Source: an uncultured Lachnospiraceae bacterium (lineage in GTDB: Bacteria > Bacillota > Clostridia > Lachnospirales > Lachnospiraceae). Taken from it: 18,470 nucleotides of DNA. A program made the position numbers and the translations under genes. The stretch lies in assembly GCA_900554925.1 (NCBI GenBank), contig USJG01000027.1, positions 1 to 18,470 on the forward strand, written 5' to 3'. Shown piece after piece: positions 1 through 7,485 of the stretch. The notes below the pieces were generated by a model. The model saw only the letters and a list, made by a program, of their open reading frames with translations, was not told the origin of the DNA and ran no database searches. The first letter of the stretch is position 1. Each line of letters starts with the position of its first letter.

Positions 1-1
1 C

Positions 2-397
2 GCTATGCTGGGAGCCATAAAGGATGGCGGCATTTCACCGGAGGATATTACTTATATCAATGCCCATGGAACCGGAACCCATCACAATGATCTTTTTGAA
101 ACAAGGGCTATCAAGAAAGCCTTTGGAGCTCACGCAGAGAAGATACATATTAATTCGACCAAGTCCATGGTGGGGCATCTTCTTGGAGCGGCAGGGGCGG
201 TTGAGTTTGTAACCTGCGTAAAGGAAATGGAGGAAGGTTTTATTCATAAGACAGTGGGATATGAAACGCCGGATGAAGAGATAGACCTTGATTACTGCAA
301 AGAGCCTTACGAAGAAGAAATCCCTTATGCCCTGAGCAATTCCCTTGGATTTGGCGGGCACAATGCAAGTATTTTGATCGGGAAGTACGTAGAATAG
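2..397 (+). CDS. fabF: 3-oxoacyl-ACP synthase II (FabF), 3' end only
   Basis: C-terminal part (about 131 codons) of the condensing enzyme that elongates acyl-ACP with malonyl-ACP in type II fatty-acid synthesis, a cytosolic process. The reading frame is open to the window edge, so the start and the active-site cysteine lie upstream. Visible family motifs are HGTGT, which carries the first catalytic histidine, NSTKSMVGHLLGAAGA, which carries the second histidine and the conserved lysine, and the C-terminal glycine-rich NSLGFGGHNAS loop. These are diagnostic of KAS II rather than KAS III. It stops 9 bases before fabZ, so the two are co-transcribed. FabB is the alternative name for this fold, but Firmicutes generally carry FabF. 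Confidence 0.96.
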   Translation, partial: AMLGAIKDGGISPEDITYINAHGTGTHHNDLFETRAIKKAFGAHAEKIHINSTKSMVGHLLGAAGAVEFVTCVKEMEEGFIHKTVGYETPDEEIDLDYCKEPYEEEIPYALSNSLGFGGHNASILIGKYVE

Positions 398-406
398 GAG
401 AACATA

Positions 407-835
407 ATGTCTTTATTATCAGCAAAAGAAATCATGGAAATCATACCGCACAGGCAGCCTTTTATGCTGCTTGATACCATTGAGGAGCTTACCCCCGGCG
501 TAAAAGCTGTAGCCAGAAAATGCGTTTCTTATAACGAGCCCTATTTTCAGGGGCACTTCCCCGGTGAACCGGTGATGCCCGGCGTGCTTATTGTAGAAGC
601 CCTGGCGCAGACAGGGGCAGTGGCAATCTTAAGCCTTGAGGAAAATAAAGGGAAAACTGCCTACTTTGCAGCCATAGAGTCTGCAAAATTTAAGAAAAAA
701 GTAGTACCCGGAGATGTGCTTGTGCTGGAAACTGAGATTATTAAGAAGAAAGGGCCTATGGGAATAGGGAAGGCAACAGCAACGGTAGAGGGCAAGGTGG
801 CAGTACAGGCAGAGCTTACCTTTGCAATTTCATAG
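407..835 (+). CDS. fabZ: 3-hydroxyacyl-ACP dehydratase FabZ
   Basis: Hot-dog-fold dehydratase that converts 3-hydroxyacyl-ACP to trans-2-enoyl-ACP in fatty-acid elongation. The 142-residue length is normal for FabZ. The N-terminal IIPHRQPFMLLD motif and the central GHFPGEPVMPGVLIVEALAQ motif are intact, giving His50 and Glu64 as the expected catalytic pair. The start has a GGAG sequence 6 bases upstream, in the gap after fabF. In streptococcal-type clusters accB separates fabF from fabZ and accC follows fabZ; neither is present here, so biotin carboxyl carrier protein and biotin carboxylase must be encoded elsewhere or upstream of the window. Confidence 0.97.
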   Translation: MSLLSAKEIMEIIPHRQPFMLLDTIEELTPGVKAVARKCVSYNEPYFQGHFPGEPVMPGVLIVEALAQTGAVAILSLEENKGKTAYFAAIESAKFKKKVVPGDVLVLETEIIKKKGPMGIGKATATVEGKVAVQAELTFAIS

Positions 836-878
836 ACAGGATCGGCCATCTTTAAAGGTGGCCTGTTGGAGGCAGAAA

Positions 879-2642
879 ATGTCAGGATTATTTCATAGAG
901 AAAAATATATACAAGTCAGAGGAGCAGATAAAAAGGAAAGTGAATCTGAAAGTAAATGGTTAAAAAAACAGGCAGACAGGGCAGAAGACAAAAGGGAAGA
1001 CAAGGAGATTATTATTTGTCCCGATTGCGGAAAGGAATTAAACCGCTCAGAAGTAGTGGCAAATAATTATATCTGTACCGCCTGCGGAAGTTATTTCAGA
1101 GTCAGAACAAAAAACCGGATTCGTATGGTGTGCGACAGAAGTACCTTTGAACCGTGGTTTGAGGAATTGGAGGCAAGTAATCCTTTAAATTTCCCCGGAT
1201 ATGAAGAAAAGCTTCAAAGTGTAAAAGAAAAAACCGGACTCCATGAAGGAGTTACAGTCGGCGAAGGAAAAATTTACGGAGAAAAAGTATGCCTTGGCGT
1301 ATGTGACTCAAGATTTCTCATGGGAAGCATGGGGCATGTGGTAGGAGAAAAAATTGCGCTGGCAGTGGAACGCGCTACAAGAGAAAGACTTCCTGTGGTT
1401 ATTTTCTGCTGTTCCGGCGGTGCCAGAATGCAGGAGGGGATCATTTCTCTGATGCAGATGGCAAAAACCTCAGCGGCCCTTAAAAAGCACTCAGAGGCAG
1501 GGCTTTTATATGTGAGCGTGCTTACGGACCCTACCACAGGAGGCGTGAGCGCAAGCTTTGCCATGCTGGGAGATATTATTTTGGCGGAGCCCGGCGCCCT
1601 GATCGGATTTGCAGGCCCCAGAGTCATAGAGCAGACCATTGGCCAAAAGCTGCCTAAGGGATTTCAGCGTGCGGAATTTCAGTTAGAGCACGGTTTTGCA
1701 GACAGGGTAGTGGAGAGGAAGGAACTGAAAAAGGTATTATATCAGATTCTGAAAACTCACAGAGTTTCCGCGGAGAACACAAATTACAGCCATTTTACGG
1801 AGGAAATCAAAAAATTTGACCCGTCGGAAATGGATAAGGAAAGATTGGCAAAAACTCCTTTAAAAACAGCATGGCAGAAGGTAAAAGAGGCAAGAAGCGT
1901 ATACAGACCTTCCACTCTTACTTATATTGATCTGATATTTGATGATTTTATGGAGCTGCACGGAGACAGAGCTTACGGGGACGATAAGGCGGTTGTAGGA
2001 GGGCTTGCGTGGCTTTACGGTCAGCCGGTTACAGTGATTGGTATTCAGAAGGGAAATGACGCAGGCGAATGTGCTATGAGGAATTATGGCATGGCATCGC
2101 CGGAAGGTTATCGGAAAGCGCTGCGCCTTATGAAGCAGGCAGAAAAGTTCCATCGTCCGGTTATCTGCTTTATCAACACTTCAGGAGCTTATCCGGGGAT
2201 GGAAGCGGAGGAGAGAGGGCAGGGAGAGGCCATTGCCAGAAATCTCTTTGAAATGTCTGCTCTTAAAGTGCCCGTTTTATCCATCGTCATAGGAGAAGGA
2301 GGAAGCGGAGGTGCCTTAGGTCTGGCAGTGGGCAACGAAGTGTGGATGCTGGAAAATTCCACTTATTCTATTCTTTCTCCGGAAGGGTTTGCCTCCATTC
2401 TATGGAAGGATGGCAGTCGTGCCCAGGAAGCGGCGCAGGCTATGGGAATTACCGCAGATGATTTAAAGCGTCTTGCGGTAATTGAAAGGATCGTGCCTGA
2501 ATATGGAAGTGCCGACGAATCCACTGTGAAGGATATTTCAGGCTTTATGAAAGAGCATATGGTGGAATTTTTACGAAAATTTGACGGAATGGATGGAGAA
2601 GCCATTGCAGAAGATAGATATATGCGGTTCAGAAAATATTAA
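879..2642 (+). CDS. accDA: acetyl-CoA carboxylase carboxyltransferase, fused beta-alpha (AccD-AccA)
   Basis: Single 587-residue polypeptide joining both carboxyltransferase subunits of acetyl-CoA carboxylase, which transfers the carboxyl group from carboxybiotin to acetyl-CoA to make malonyl-CoA. The AccD half (about residues 1-300) has the zinc finger cysteines C47, C50, C66 and C69 and the FCCSGGARMQEG and TDPTTGGVSASFAMLGD crotonase-type motifs. The AccA half (from about residue 321) begins LAKTPLKTAWQKV and has ELHGDRAYGDDKA, FINTSGAYPG and IGEGGSGGALGLAVGN. Normally these are separate genes of about 290 and 320 residues; here no stop or start separates them. I chose ATG 879, which has GGAGG at 868-872. 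An in-frame upstream extension to 822 would overlap fabZ and lacks a ribosome site. The charged linker at residues 15-42 is not part of the conserved fold. Confidence 0.95.
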   Translation: MSGLFHREKYIQVRGADKKESESESKWLKKQADRAEDKREDKEIIICPDCGKELNRSEVVANNYICTACGSYFRVRTKNRIRMVCDRSTFEPWFEELEASNPLNFPGYEEKLQSVKEKTGLHEGVTVGEGKIYGEKVCLGVCDSRFLMGSMGHVVGEKIALAVERATRERLPVVIFCCSGGARMQEGIISLMQMAKTSAALKKHSEAGLLYVSVLTDPTTGGVSASFAMLGDIILAEPGALIGFAGPRVIEQTIGQKLPKGFQRAEFQLEHGFADRVVERKELKKVLYQILKTHRVSAENTNYSHFTEEIKKFDPSEMDKERLAKTPLKTAWQKVKEARSVYRPSTLTYIDLIFDDFMELHGDRAYGDDKAVVGGLAWLYGQPVTVIGIQKGNDAGECAMRNYGMASPEGYRKALRLMKQAEKFHRPVICFINTSGAYPGMEAEERGQGEAIARNLFEMSALKVPVLSIVIGEGGSGGALGLAVGNEVWMLENSTYSILSPEGFASILWKDGSRAQEAAQAMGITADDLKRLAVIERIVPEYGSADESTVKDISGFMKEHMVEFLRKFDGMDGEAIAEDRYMRFRKY

Positions 2643-3717
2643 TTTGAAAAATAAAAAGTGCTTAACCATCGGAGACTTAAAGGCCAGAATCCCTGTAATC
2701 CAGGGAGGAATGGGTGTGGGAATCAGCCTCTCATCCCTGGCGGGAAATGTTGCGTTACATGGCGGGATAGGAGTCATATCCTCGGCCCAGATCGGTTTTC
2801 GGGACCCTGGCTGGGAGAGCCAGCCTGTGGAAACAAACCTAAGGGTATTAAAAGAAGAGATCAGGAAAGCGAAGGAGATTGCCAGGGGCGGTATTATTGC
2901 AGTCAACATTATGGCAGCCACAAGATTTTATGAAAAATACGTAAAAGCTGCTGTGGAAGCAGGCGCAGATATGATCATTTCAGGAGCGGGGCTTCCCGTG
3001 GAACTGCCTTCCTTTGTAAAAGATTCCAGGGTCAGGATCGCCCCCATTGTTTCTTCTCTTAAATCATTTGAGGTCATAAACAGATATTGGAAAAAGAAGT
3101 ATGACAAAAGTCCGGACCTTGTAGTGATTGAAGGTCCTCTTGCCGGAGGACATCTGGGCTTTAAGAGGGAGGAACTTCAGGATATTGAAGGGCTCCATTA
3201 TGAGGAAGAAGTAAGACGGATCATCCAGCGTGTCCATGATGCGGGAGAAGAAGAAGCAATACCGGTAGTGGTGGCAGGAGGCATTTACGAAGGGGCAGAT
3301 GCACTTCCCTATATGGAAATGGGGGCAGATGGCGTTCAGGTGGCTACCCGGTTTGTGACTACCTATGAATGTGATGCAGACCTCCGTTATAAGGAAGCCT
3401 ATTTAAAAGCAGAAAAGGAAGATATAGTAATTGTTAAAAGCCCTGTGGGAATGCCGGGCAGGGCAATCAGAAATACATTTTTAAAGCAGGCGGAAAACGG
3501 CAGTATTCCAAAAGGAAAATGCCATCAATGCCTGGAAAAATGTGATCCGGCAAAAATACCTTATTGTATTACAGATGCGCTGGTCAATGCGGCAAAGGGA
3601 AATACAGAGCAGGGATTGCTCTTTTGCGGAGCAAATGCCTATAAGGCAAAGAGGCTGGAGCATGTATCGGATATTATGAAAGAATTTGAGGAGGTGCTGT
3701 CATGGCAGCAAGAATAA
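2593..3717 (+). CDS. FMN-dependent nitronate monooxygenase / FabK-family reductase
   Basis: TIM-barrel flavoprotein of the NMO/2-nitropropane dioxygenase family, which includes the enoyl-ACP reductase FabK. Visible features are the N-terminal IPVIQGGMGVGIS phosphate/FMN loop, the central GAGLPVELP strand, the AGGHLGF motif with the putative catalytic histidine (about residue 187) and VVAGGIYEGADALPYMEMGA near the second phosphate loop. A C-terminal extension carries a cysteine cluster (CHQCLEKC, then YC and LFC), which short streptococcal FabK lacks. Its place between accDA and fabH makes a role in enoyl reduction plausible, but the family alone does not prove it. The start is uncertain: ATG 2593 overlaps accDA by 50 bases, while TTG 2644 immediately follows the accDA stop. 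Neither has a clear ribosome site, so translation is probably coupled. Confidence 0.85.
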   Translation: MEKPLQKIDICGSENINLKNKKCLTIGDLKARIPVIQGGMGVGISLSSLAGNVALHGGIGVISSAQIGFRDPGWESQPVETNLRVLKEEIRKAKEIARGGIIAVNIMAATRFYEKYVKAAVEAGADMIISGAGLPVELPSFVKDSRVRIAPIVSSLKSFEVINRYWKKKYDKSPDLVVIEGPLAGGHLGFKREELQDIEGLHYEEEVRRIIQRVHDAGEEEAIPVVVAGGIYEGADALPYMEMGADGVQVATRFVTTYECDADLRYKEAYLKAEKEDIVIVKSPVGMPGRAIRNTFLKQAENGSIPKGKCHQCLEKCDPAKIPYCITDALVNAAKGNTEQGLLFCGANAYKAKRLEHVSDIMKEFEEVLSWQQE

Positions 3718-4664
3718 CAGGTACCGGAAGTGCGCTCCCAGAAAGAGTGGTCAGCAATCAGGAGCTTGAAAAATTGATGGACACTACGGATGAATGGATC
3801 AGGAGCCGCACAGGAATAGAAAAAAGGCATATTGCAGTGGAGGAAACCACTACTGCCATGGCTGTGGAAGCGGCCCAAAAAGCAATGGAAAATGCTGGCG
3901 TCAGTGCAGATGAGATTGACCTTATCATTGTAGGTACGGTATCCGGAGATATGTGTTTTCCCTCCACTGCCTGTCAGGTACAAAGCGCGATTGGAGCCTG
4001 TAACGCAGTTGCCTATGACGTTAATGCAGCCTGCGCGGGATTCTTGTTCGGGCTTGGGATCGCGGATGCGTATTTGAAGGCGGGAATGGCCGAGAAAGCG
4101 CTGATCATAGGGGCGGAGACTCTTTCCAAAATGATGGACTGGAACGACAGAAGCACCTGCGTTTTGTTTGGCGACGGCGCAGGCGCGGCAATTGTTCAGA
4201 AGGACGATACCGGTATTATCAGTATTGTTCAGGGCTCGGACGGAGCAAGAGGCGGTGCGCTTACCTGTTATAACAGGCCGGTAAATAATCCTTTTGTAAA
4301 AAACAGTAAGGAGCTGGATTATACCAAAATGGATGGGCAGGCAGTATACAAATTTGCGGTAAAGACTGTGCCGGCTGCCATAACCCAGGCTTTGGAGGAA
4401 GCAGGAGTCAGTGCAGATGAGATTAAATATTTTCTGCTCCATCAGGCCAATATTCGTATTATAGAGGCAGTAGCCAAAAAGATGGGGCAGCCAATGAAGA
4501 AATTTCCCACTAATCTTCAGGAATGTGGTAATATTTCAGCAGGAAGCGTTCCCATTTTACTGGATAAGGTAAATCAAAAGGGTGAGCTTGCAAAAGGGGA
4601 TAAAATTGTACTTGCAGGTTTTGGAGCCGGACTTACCTGGGGAGCGGCAGTTCTTACATGGTAA
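3702..4664 (+). CDS. fabH: 3-oxoacyl-ACP synthase III (FabH)
   Basis: KAS III condensing enzyme that starts fatty-acid synthesis by joining an acyl-CoA primer to malonyl-ACP. The 320 residues are full length. The catalytic triad is visible: Cys111 in DVNAACAGF, His247 in LLHQANIRI and Asn277 in QECGNISAGS. The FGDGAGA motif and the C-terminal GFGAGLTWGA glycine loop are also intact. A strong GAGGAGGTG precedes the ATG inside the end of the upstream flavoprotein gene, giving a 16-base overlap and implying coupled translation. In streptococcal clusters fabH lies near the 5' end, next to fabT; here fabH and the MarR gene lie at the 3' end of the cluster. Confidence 0.97.
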   Translation: MAARITGTGSALPERVVSNQELEKLMDTTDEWIRSRTGIEKRHIAVEETTTAMAVEAAQKAMENAGVSADEIDLIIVGTVSGDMCFPSTACQVQSAIGACNAVAYDVNAACAGFLFGLGIADAYLKAGMAEKALIIGAETLSKMMDWNDRSTCVLFGDGAGAAIVQKDDTGIISIVQGSDGARGGALTCYNRPVNNPFVKNSKELDYTKMDGQAVYKFAVKTVPAAITQALEEAGVSADEIKYFLLHQANIRIIEAVAKKMGQPMKKFPTNLQECGNISAGSVPILLDKVNQKGELAKGDKIVLAGFGAGLTWGAAVLTW

Positions 4665-4679
4665 GAAAGAGGAACAGAT

Positions 4680-5156
4680 ATGGAACTTGGAAAAGCATTA
4701 AATACACTGCTGGTTAAGCTCTTTAGAGATATTATGCATATTGAAGAGGAAGCTTTGATTACCGGCGAATTTACAGATATTACGATCAACGATATGCATG
4801 TCATAGAGGCAATCGGGCTTGGGGATCCCAAGCCCAGTTCCGTAGTGGCGAAAGCGCTTGATGTGACCATGGGAACTTTAACAAAGTCTGTTGACCGATT
4901 GTCCAGAAATCAATATGTACTCAGAGAGAGAAGCGAAGAGGATAAAAGGCTTGTGCTGCTTTCACTGACAGAAAAGGGAGAGAAGGCTTTTCATCATCAC
5001 CAGGATTTTCACCATGAAATGATCAAAGCGGCAATGGCGCAATTTGATGAGAAGGAAACCCAGATTCTTCTGGAATCCCTGGGAGGATTGGCAGACTATT
5101 TTTCAGAACAGAAAAAAACAGCGTCCTTAGAGGGCAGGGATGGCCGGGAAAAGTAG
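4680..5156 (+). CDS. MarR-family regulator, FabT-like
   Basis: 158-residue winged-helix regulator of the MarR family. The wing-helix region is visible as KPSSVVAKALDVTMGTLTKSVDRLSR (recognition helix TMGTLTKSVDRL), followed by the wing RSEEDKRLVLLSLTEKG, which is the standard DxR wing signature. It begins 15 bases after fabH with an AGAGGAA ribosome site. MarR genes of this length attached to fab clusters are typically FabT, a repressor of the pathway that uses acyl-ACP as corepressor in streptococci; that role is inferred here from position. I did not find a site closely matching the published streptococcal FabT palindrome in this window, so its operator is probably upstream of the captured part of the operon. 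Confidence 0.88.
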   Translation: MELGKALNTLLVKLFRDIMHIEEEALITGEFTDITINDMHVIEAIGLGDPKPSSVVAKALDVTMGTLTKSVDRLSRNQYVLRERSEEDKRLVLLSLTEKGEKAFHHHQDFHHEMIKAAMAQFDEKETQILLESLGGLADYFSEQKKTASLEGRDGREK

Positions 5157-5174
5157 TTTGCGAAGGGATGACAT

Positions 5175-5465
5175 ATGATAGATAAAGAAAAATTTCATGT
5201 ATTAAATTATGTGAAAAAAGAAGAATACTGCGGCAGCATGGAAGGTATGCGCTATATGCTGAAAAAGAAGACTGACGAGGATGGAGACAGGCTTGAGGCT
5301 GTTATCTGGCCGGAACCATTGTGCTATGCCAGAACCCAGGAGGAGAAAAAACAACGCCGGGAGTTTGCATTTACAGAGGAAGGAGTAAAAGAGGCGGCAG
5401 ACTGGCTGAACTTGCAGTATGAGCAGCAAAAGCCTCTGTGGGAGCTGTCAAAAACAATGTTTTGA
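5175..5465 (+). CDS. conserved-looking hypothetical protein, 96 aa
   Basis: Small acidic/basic soluble protein that I do not assign to a named family. It has no signal peptide or membrane segment. The sequence contains a compact mid-region (KTDEDGDRLEAVIWPEPLCYA) followed by a charged stretch and a helical C-terminus (GVKEAADWLNLQYEQQ). The ATG has AAGGG about 8 bases upstream and lies 18 bases after the MarR stop, so it is probably the last gene of the fab operon transcript. Codon use resembles its upstream neighbours rather than the AT-rich island further on, which supports it being a resident gene. No strong terminator follows, only an AT-rich stretch. Confidence 0.7.
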   Translation: MIDKEKFHVLNYVKKEEYCGSMEGMRYMLKKKTDEDGDRLEAVIWPEPLCYARTQEEKKQRREFAFTEEGVKEAADWLNLQYEQQKPLWELSKTMF

Positions 5466-5504
5466 TCTGGATTTAAGAATAATATAAATATTTTTATTTT
5501 TTTG

Positions 5505-5534
5505 TTGAAATTATAAAGTATTATGAATTATAAT
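5505..5534 (+). promoter_or_regulatory. promoter upstream of the 93-aa unknown gene
   Basis: TTGAAA at 5505-5510 and TATAAT at 5529-5534 with an 18-base spacer, in a very AT-rich 120-base intergenic gap. It lies about 50 bases ahead of the 93-residue gene at 5588, which is thus probably transcribed separately from the fab operon. Confidence 0.6.
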
Positions 5535-5567
5535 GCTAATGTATAAATAGTTAACATAATACTTTAT
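5513..5567. repeat. 13-bp inverted repeat flanking the promoter -10
   Basis: ATAAAGTATTATG at 5513-5525 is perfectly repeated in inverted orientation as CATAATACTTTAT at 5555-5567, with 29 bases between the arms. The left arm sits in the -35/-10 spacer and the right arm in the untranslated leader. This could be a pair of regulator half-sites bound with DNA looping, or a leader hairpin if transcription starts earlier. The protein involved is unknown. Confidence 0.6.
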
Positions 5568-5587
5568 TATCCAGGGGAGATAGCGAT

Positions 5588-5869
5588 ATGACATCATTGA
5601 CTTTTGACAACCAGATATTCAACAGGGAAGTGTCCTTTTGTAAAGTGTACAGCGTGGACAGCAAGGACAAATTGGAAAAGTTATTTTTGCAAAATAGAAT
5701 ATCCTACTTTATAGAATGGCAGGACAGGCCCTTTATGGCAAGGCTGTTTGGAAATGAAAAGCAAAAGAATATGTTTACGATTCGTATTAATGAAGCAGAT
5801 GTTGAGCATGCTACGGAGCTTATTCGGGGAATAGAATCTGTTAAACTTAAAAAGATCAAAGAGGATTAA
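5588..5869 (+). CDS. hypothetical protein, 93 aa
   Basis: Unrecognised small soluble protein. Strand-helix alternation can be read by eye: VSFCKVYSVDSKDKLEKLFLQNRISYFIEW, then RLFGNEKQKNMFTIRINEADVEHATELIRGI. The second half (FTIRINEADVEHATELI) looks like the substrate-presenting end of a small ferredoxin-like alpha/beta fold, as in DUF2007-type or ACT-like proteins, but this is only a shape resemblance. It has GGGGAGA as ribosome site, its own promoter and a strong terminator directly after, so it is a monocistronic unit. No membrane segment or signal peptide. Confidence 0.72.
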   Translation: MTSLTFDNQIFNREVSFCKVYSVDSKDKLEKLFLQNRISYFIEWQDRPFMARLFGNEKQKNMFTIRINEADVEHATELIRGIESVKLKKIKED

Positions 5870-5872
5870 ATG

Positions 5873-5904
5873 AAACCCCTGGGTGTGATGGCCCAGGGGT
5901 TTTT
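5873..5904 (+). terminator. Rho-independent terminator
   Basis: Perfect 11-bp stem AAACCCCTGGG (5873-5883) / CCCAGGGGTTT (5892-5902) with an 8-base loop, running into a T-tract. It begins 3 bases after the 93-residue gene and separates it from rlmD. Confidence 0.93.
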
Positions 5905-5932
5905 AGCAATAAAATAAGGAGAGAAATAAAAA

Positions 5933-7375
5933 ATGAGCCAGGAGCCGAAACAAAAAGAAAATTTTAATAAGAAATGCCCGGTATATAAAAAGTGTGGAGG
6001 CTGTCAGCTTTTACATATGAATTATGAGTCCCAGTTAAAGCTAAAAAGAGAAAAGGTATTAAAGCTGCTTAAGCCCTATGGGAAACTGGAAGGGATCATG
6101 GGGATGGAACGCCCGGAGCATTATCGCCACAAAGTGCATGCGGCCTTTGGCAGGGATCATAGAGGAAATATTATTTCAGGGGTATATAAAGCAGGGACTC
6201 ACGTGATCGTTCCAGTGGAGGAGTGCCTTTTGGAAAATGAAAAGGCAGACGCCATTATAGGTTCCATCAGAAGGCTGTTAAAATCCTTTAAGATCAAAAC
6301 CTATGACGAAGACACCGGTTATGGACTGCTGCGCCATGTGCTTGTGCGTGTGGGGTATCATACAGGACAGATTATGGTGGTGCTTGTTTTAGGCTCGCCG
6401 ATTATGCCCTCCAGGAACAATTTTGTAAAAGCATTGCGAAAGGAACACCCGGAAATCACTACCGTGGTGGTAAACGTTAATGATAAGAAAACAAGTATGG
6501 TGTTAGGGGATAAGGAGCAGGTTATTTTCGGGCCTGGTTATATTGAAGATGAATTGTGCGGCATGACCTTTAAGATTTCACCAAAGTCCTTTTATCAGGT
6601 CAACCCTCCGCAGGCCCAAAGACTGTATGAAAAGGCAGTGGAATATGTGGAGCTTTCCGGCAGGGAAACGGTGCTGGATGCCTATTGCGGAACCGGAACA
6701 ATCGGTATGATCGCTGCCGGTAAGGCGGGAAAGGTTATTGGCGTGGAGTTAAGCAGGGATGCTGTTAAGGATGCCATAGCGGGAGCAAAGAAGAATCAGG
6801 TGTCCAATATCCGGTTTTATCAGGCGGACGCAGGAGACTTTATGGTAAAAATGGCAGACAGCGGCCAGAAGGCAGATGTGGTTTTAATGGATCCTCCAAG
6901 AAGCGGCAGCAGTGAAAAGTTTCTTCGGGCCCTTACGAAACTGGGGCCATCTAAGGTGGTGTATGTGTCCTGCAATCCGGAAACACTGGCAAGGGATTTA
7001 AAATTTCTGTGCGGAAAAGGCTATCAGATGAAGAAAGCAATGGCAGTTGATATGTTCCCTTTTACAGATGATGTGGAGACGGTTGCGCTCTTGACCCGTA
7101 AAAAGGATGTAGAAAGAATCGACATTGAAATGACTGTGGACAAGGAAGATGTAACGGAGAAAGCCACGTATCAGAAGATTAAGGAGTATGTGAAGGAAAA
7201 GTACGGGCTGAATGTGCATACGAAGTATATTGCGGAAGTGAAGAGAAAACATGGATTGCCTATGCATGACGCACCGAATAGGGTGGATGTGCCGAAACGG
7301 GAATATCCGGGGTGTCCGGAAGGGAAAGTAAAGGCAATAGAAGAAGCACTGAGATATTTTGGAGTAATTGAATAA
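5933..7375 (+). CDS. rlmD: 23S rRNA (uracil-5-)-methyltransferase, RlmD/RlmCD type
   Basis: TrmA/RumA-family enzyme that transfers a methyl group from SAM to C5 of a uridine in 23S rRNA. N-terminal cysteines C15, C21 and C24 (C-x5-C-x2-C, with a later cysteine near VPVEECLL) form the expected [4Fe-4S] site. The SAM-binding DAYCGTGTIGMIAAG, the MDPPRSG motif and the catalytic-cysteine motif SCNPETLARDLKFL are all present, in order. There is no separate TRAM domain at the N-terminus, which is usual for short iron-sulfur members. The last 80 residues or so (from about ERIDIEMTVDKED) are an extra C-terminal domain, KATYQKIKEYVKEKYGLNVHTKYIAEVKRK and onward, seen in Clostridia homologues; its job is unknown to me. 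The start has AGGAGAG. Which uridines it modifies cannot be told from sequence. Confidence 0.92.
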   Translation: MSQEPKQKENFNKKCPVYKKCGGCQLLHMNYESQLKLKREKVLKLLKPYGKLEGIMGMERPEHYRHKVHAAFGRDHRGNIISGVYKAGTHVIVPVEECLLENEKADAIIGSIRRLLKSFKIKTYDEDTGYGLLRHVLVRVGYHTGQIMVVLVLGSPIMPSRNNFVKALRKEHPEITTVVVNVNDKKTSMVLGDKEQVIFGPGYIEDELCGMTFKISPKSFYQVNPPQAQRLYEKAVEYVELSGRETVLDAYCGTGTIGMIAAGKAGKVIGVELSRDAVKDAIAGAKKNQVSNIRFYQADAGDFMVKMADSGQKADVVLMDPPRSGSSEKFLRALTKLGPSKVVYVSCNPETLARDLKFLCGKGYQMKKAMAVDMFPFTDDVETVALLTRKKDVERIDIEMTVDKEDVTEKATYQKIKEYVKEKYGLNVHTKYIAEVKRKHGLPMHDAPNRVDVPKREYPGCPEGKVKAIEEALRYFGVIE

Positions 7376-7433
7376 AAATATTGTATATCGAGTAATATTA
7401 TGTGCTTTTTTAAGAGCTTAAATTGGATTTTAG

Positions 7434-7462
7434 TGGAAACACATATGAAGTTGTGATAAAAT
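7434..7462 (+). promoter_or_regulatory. probable promoter of the TIR locus
   Basis: An extended -10, TGATAAAAT (7454-7462), lies 23 bases before the 418-residue gene, with a weak TGGAAA 17 bases upstream of the TAAAAT hexamer. It follows the rlmD stop by about 60 bases with no convincing terminator between, so some read-through from rlmD is possible. Confidence 0.45.
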
Positions 7463-7485
7463 ATTGGTAAATATAGGAGGGGACT

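Noticed and set aside
822..878. Upstream extension of the accD-accA frame to 822.
   Set aside because: It would overlap fabZ and has no ribosome site, while ATG 879 has GGAGG at the right distance.
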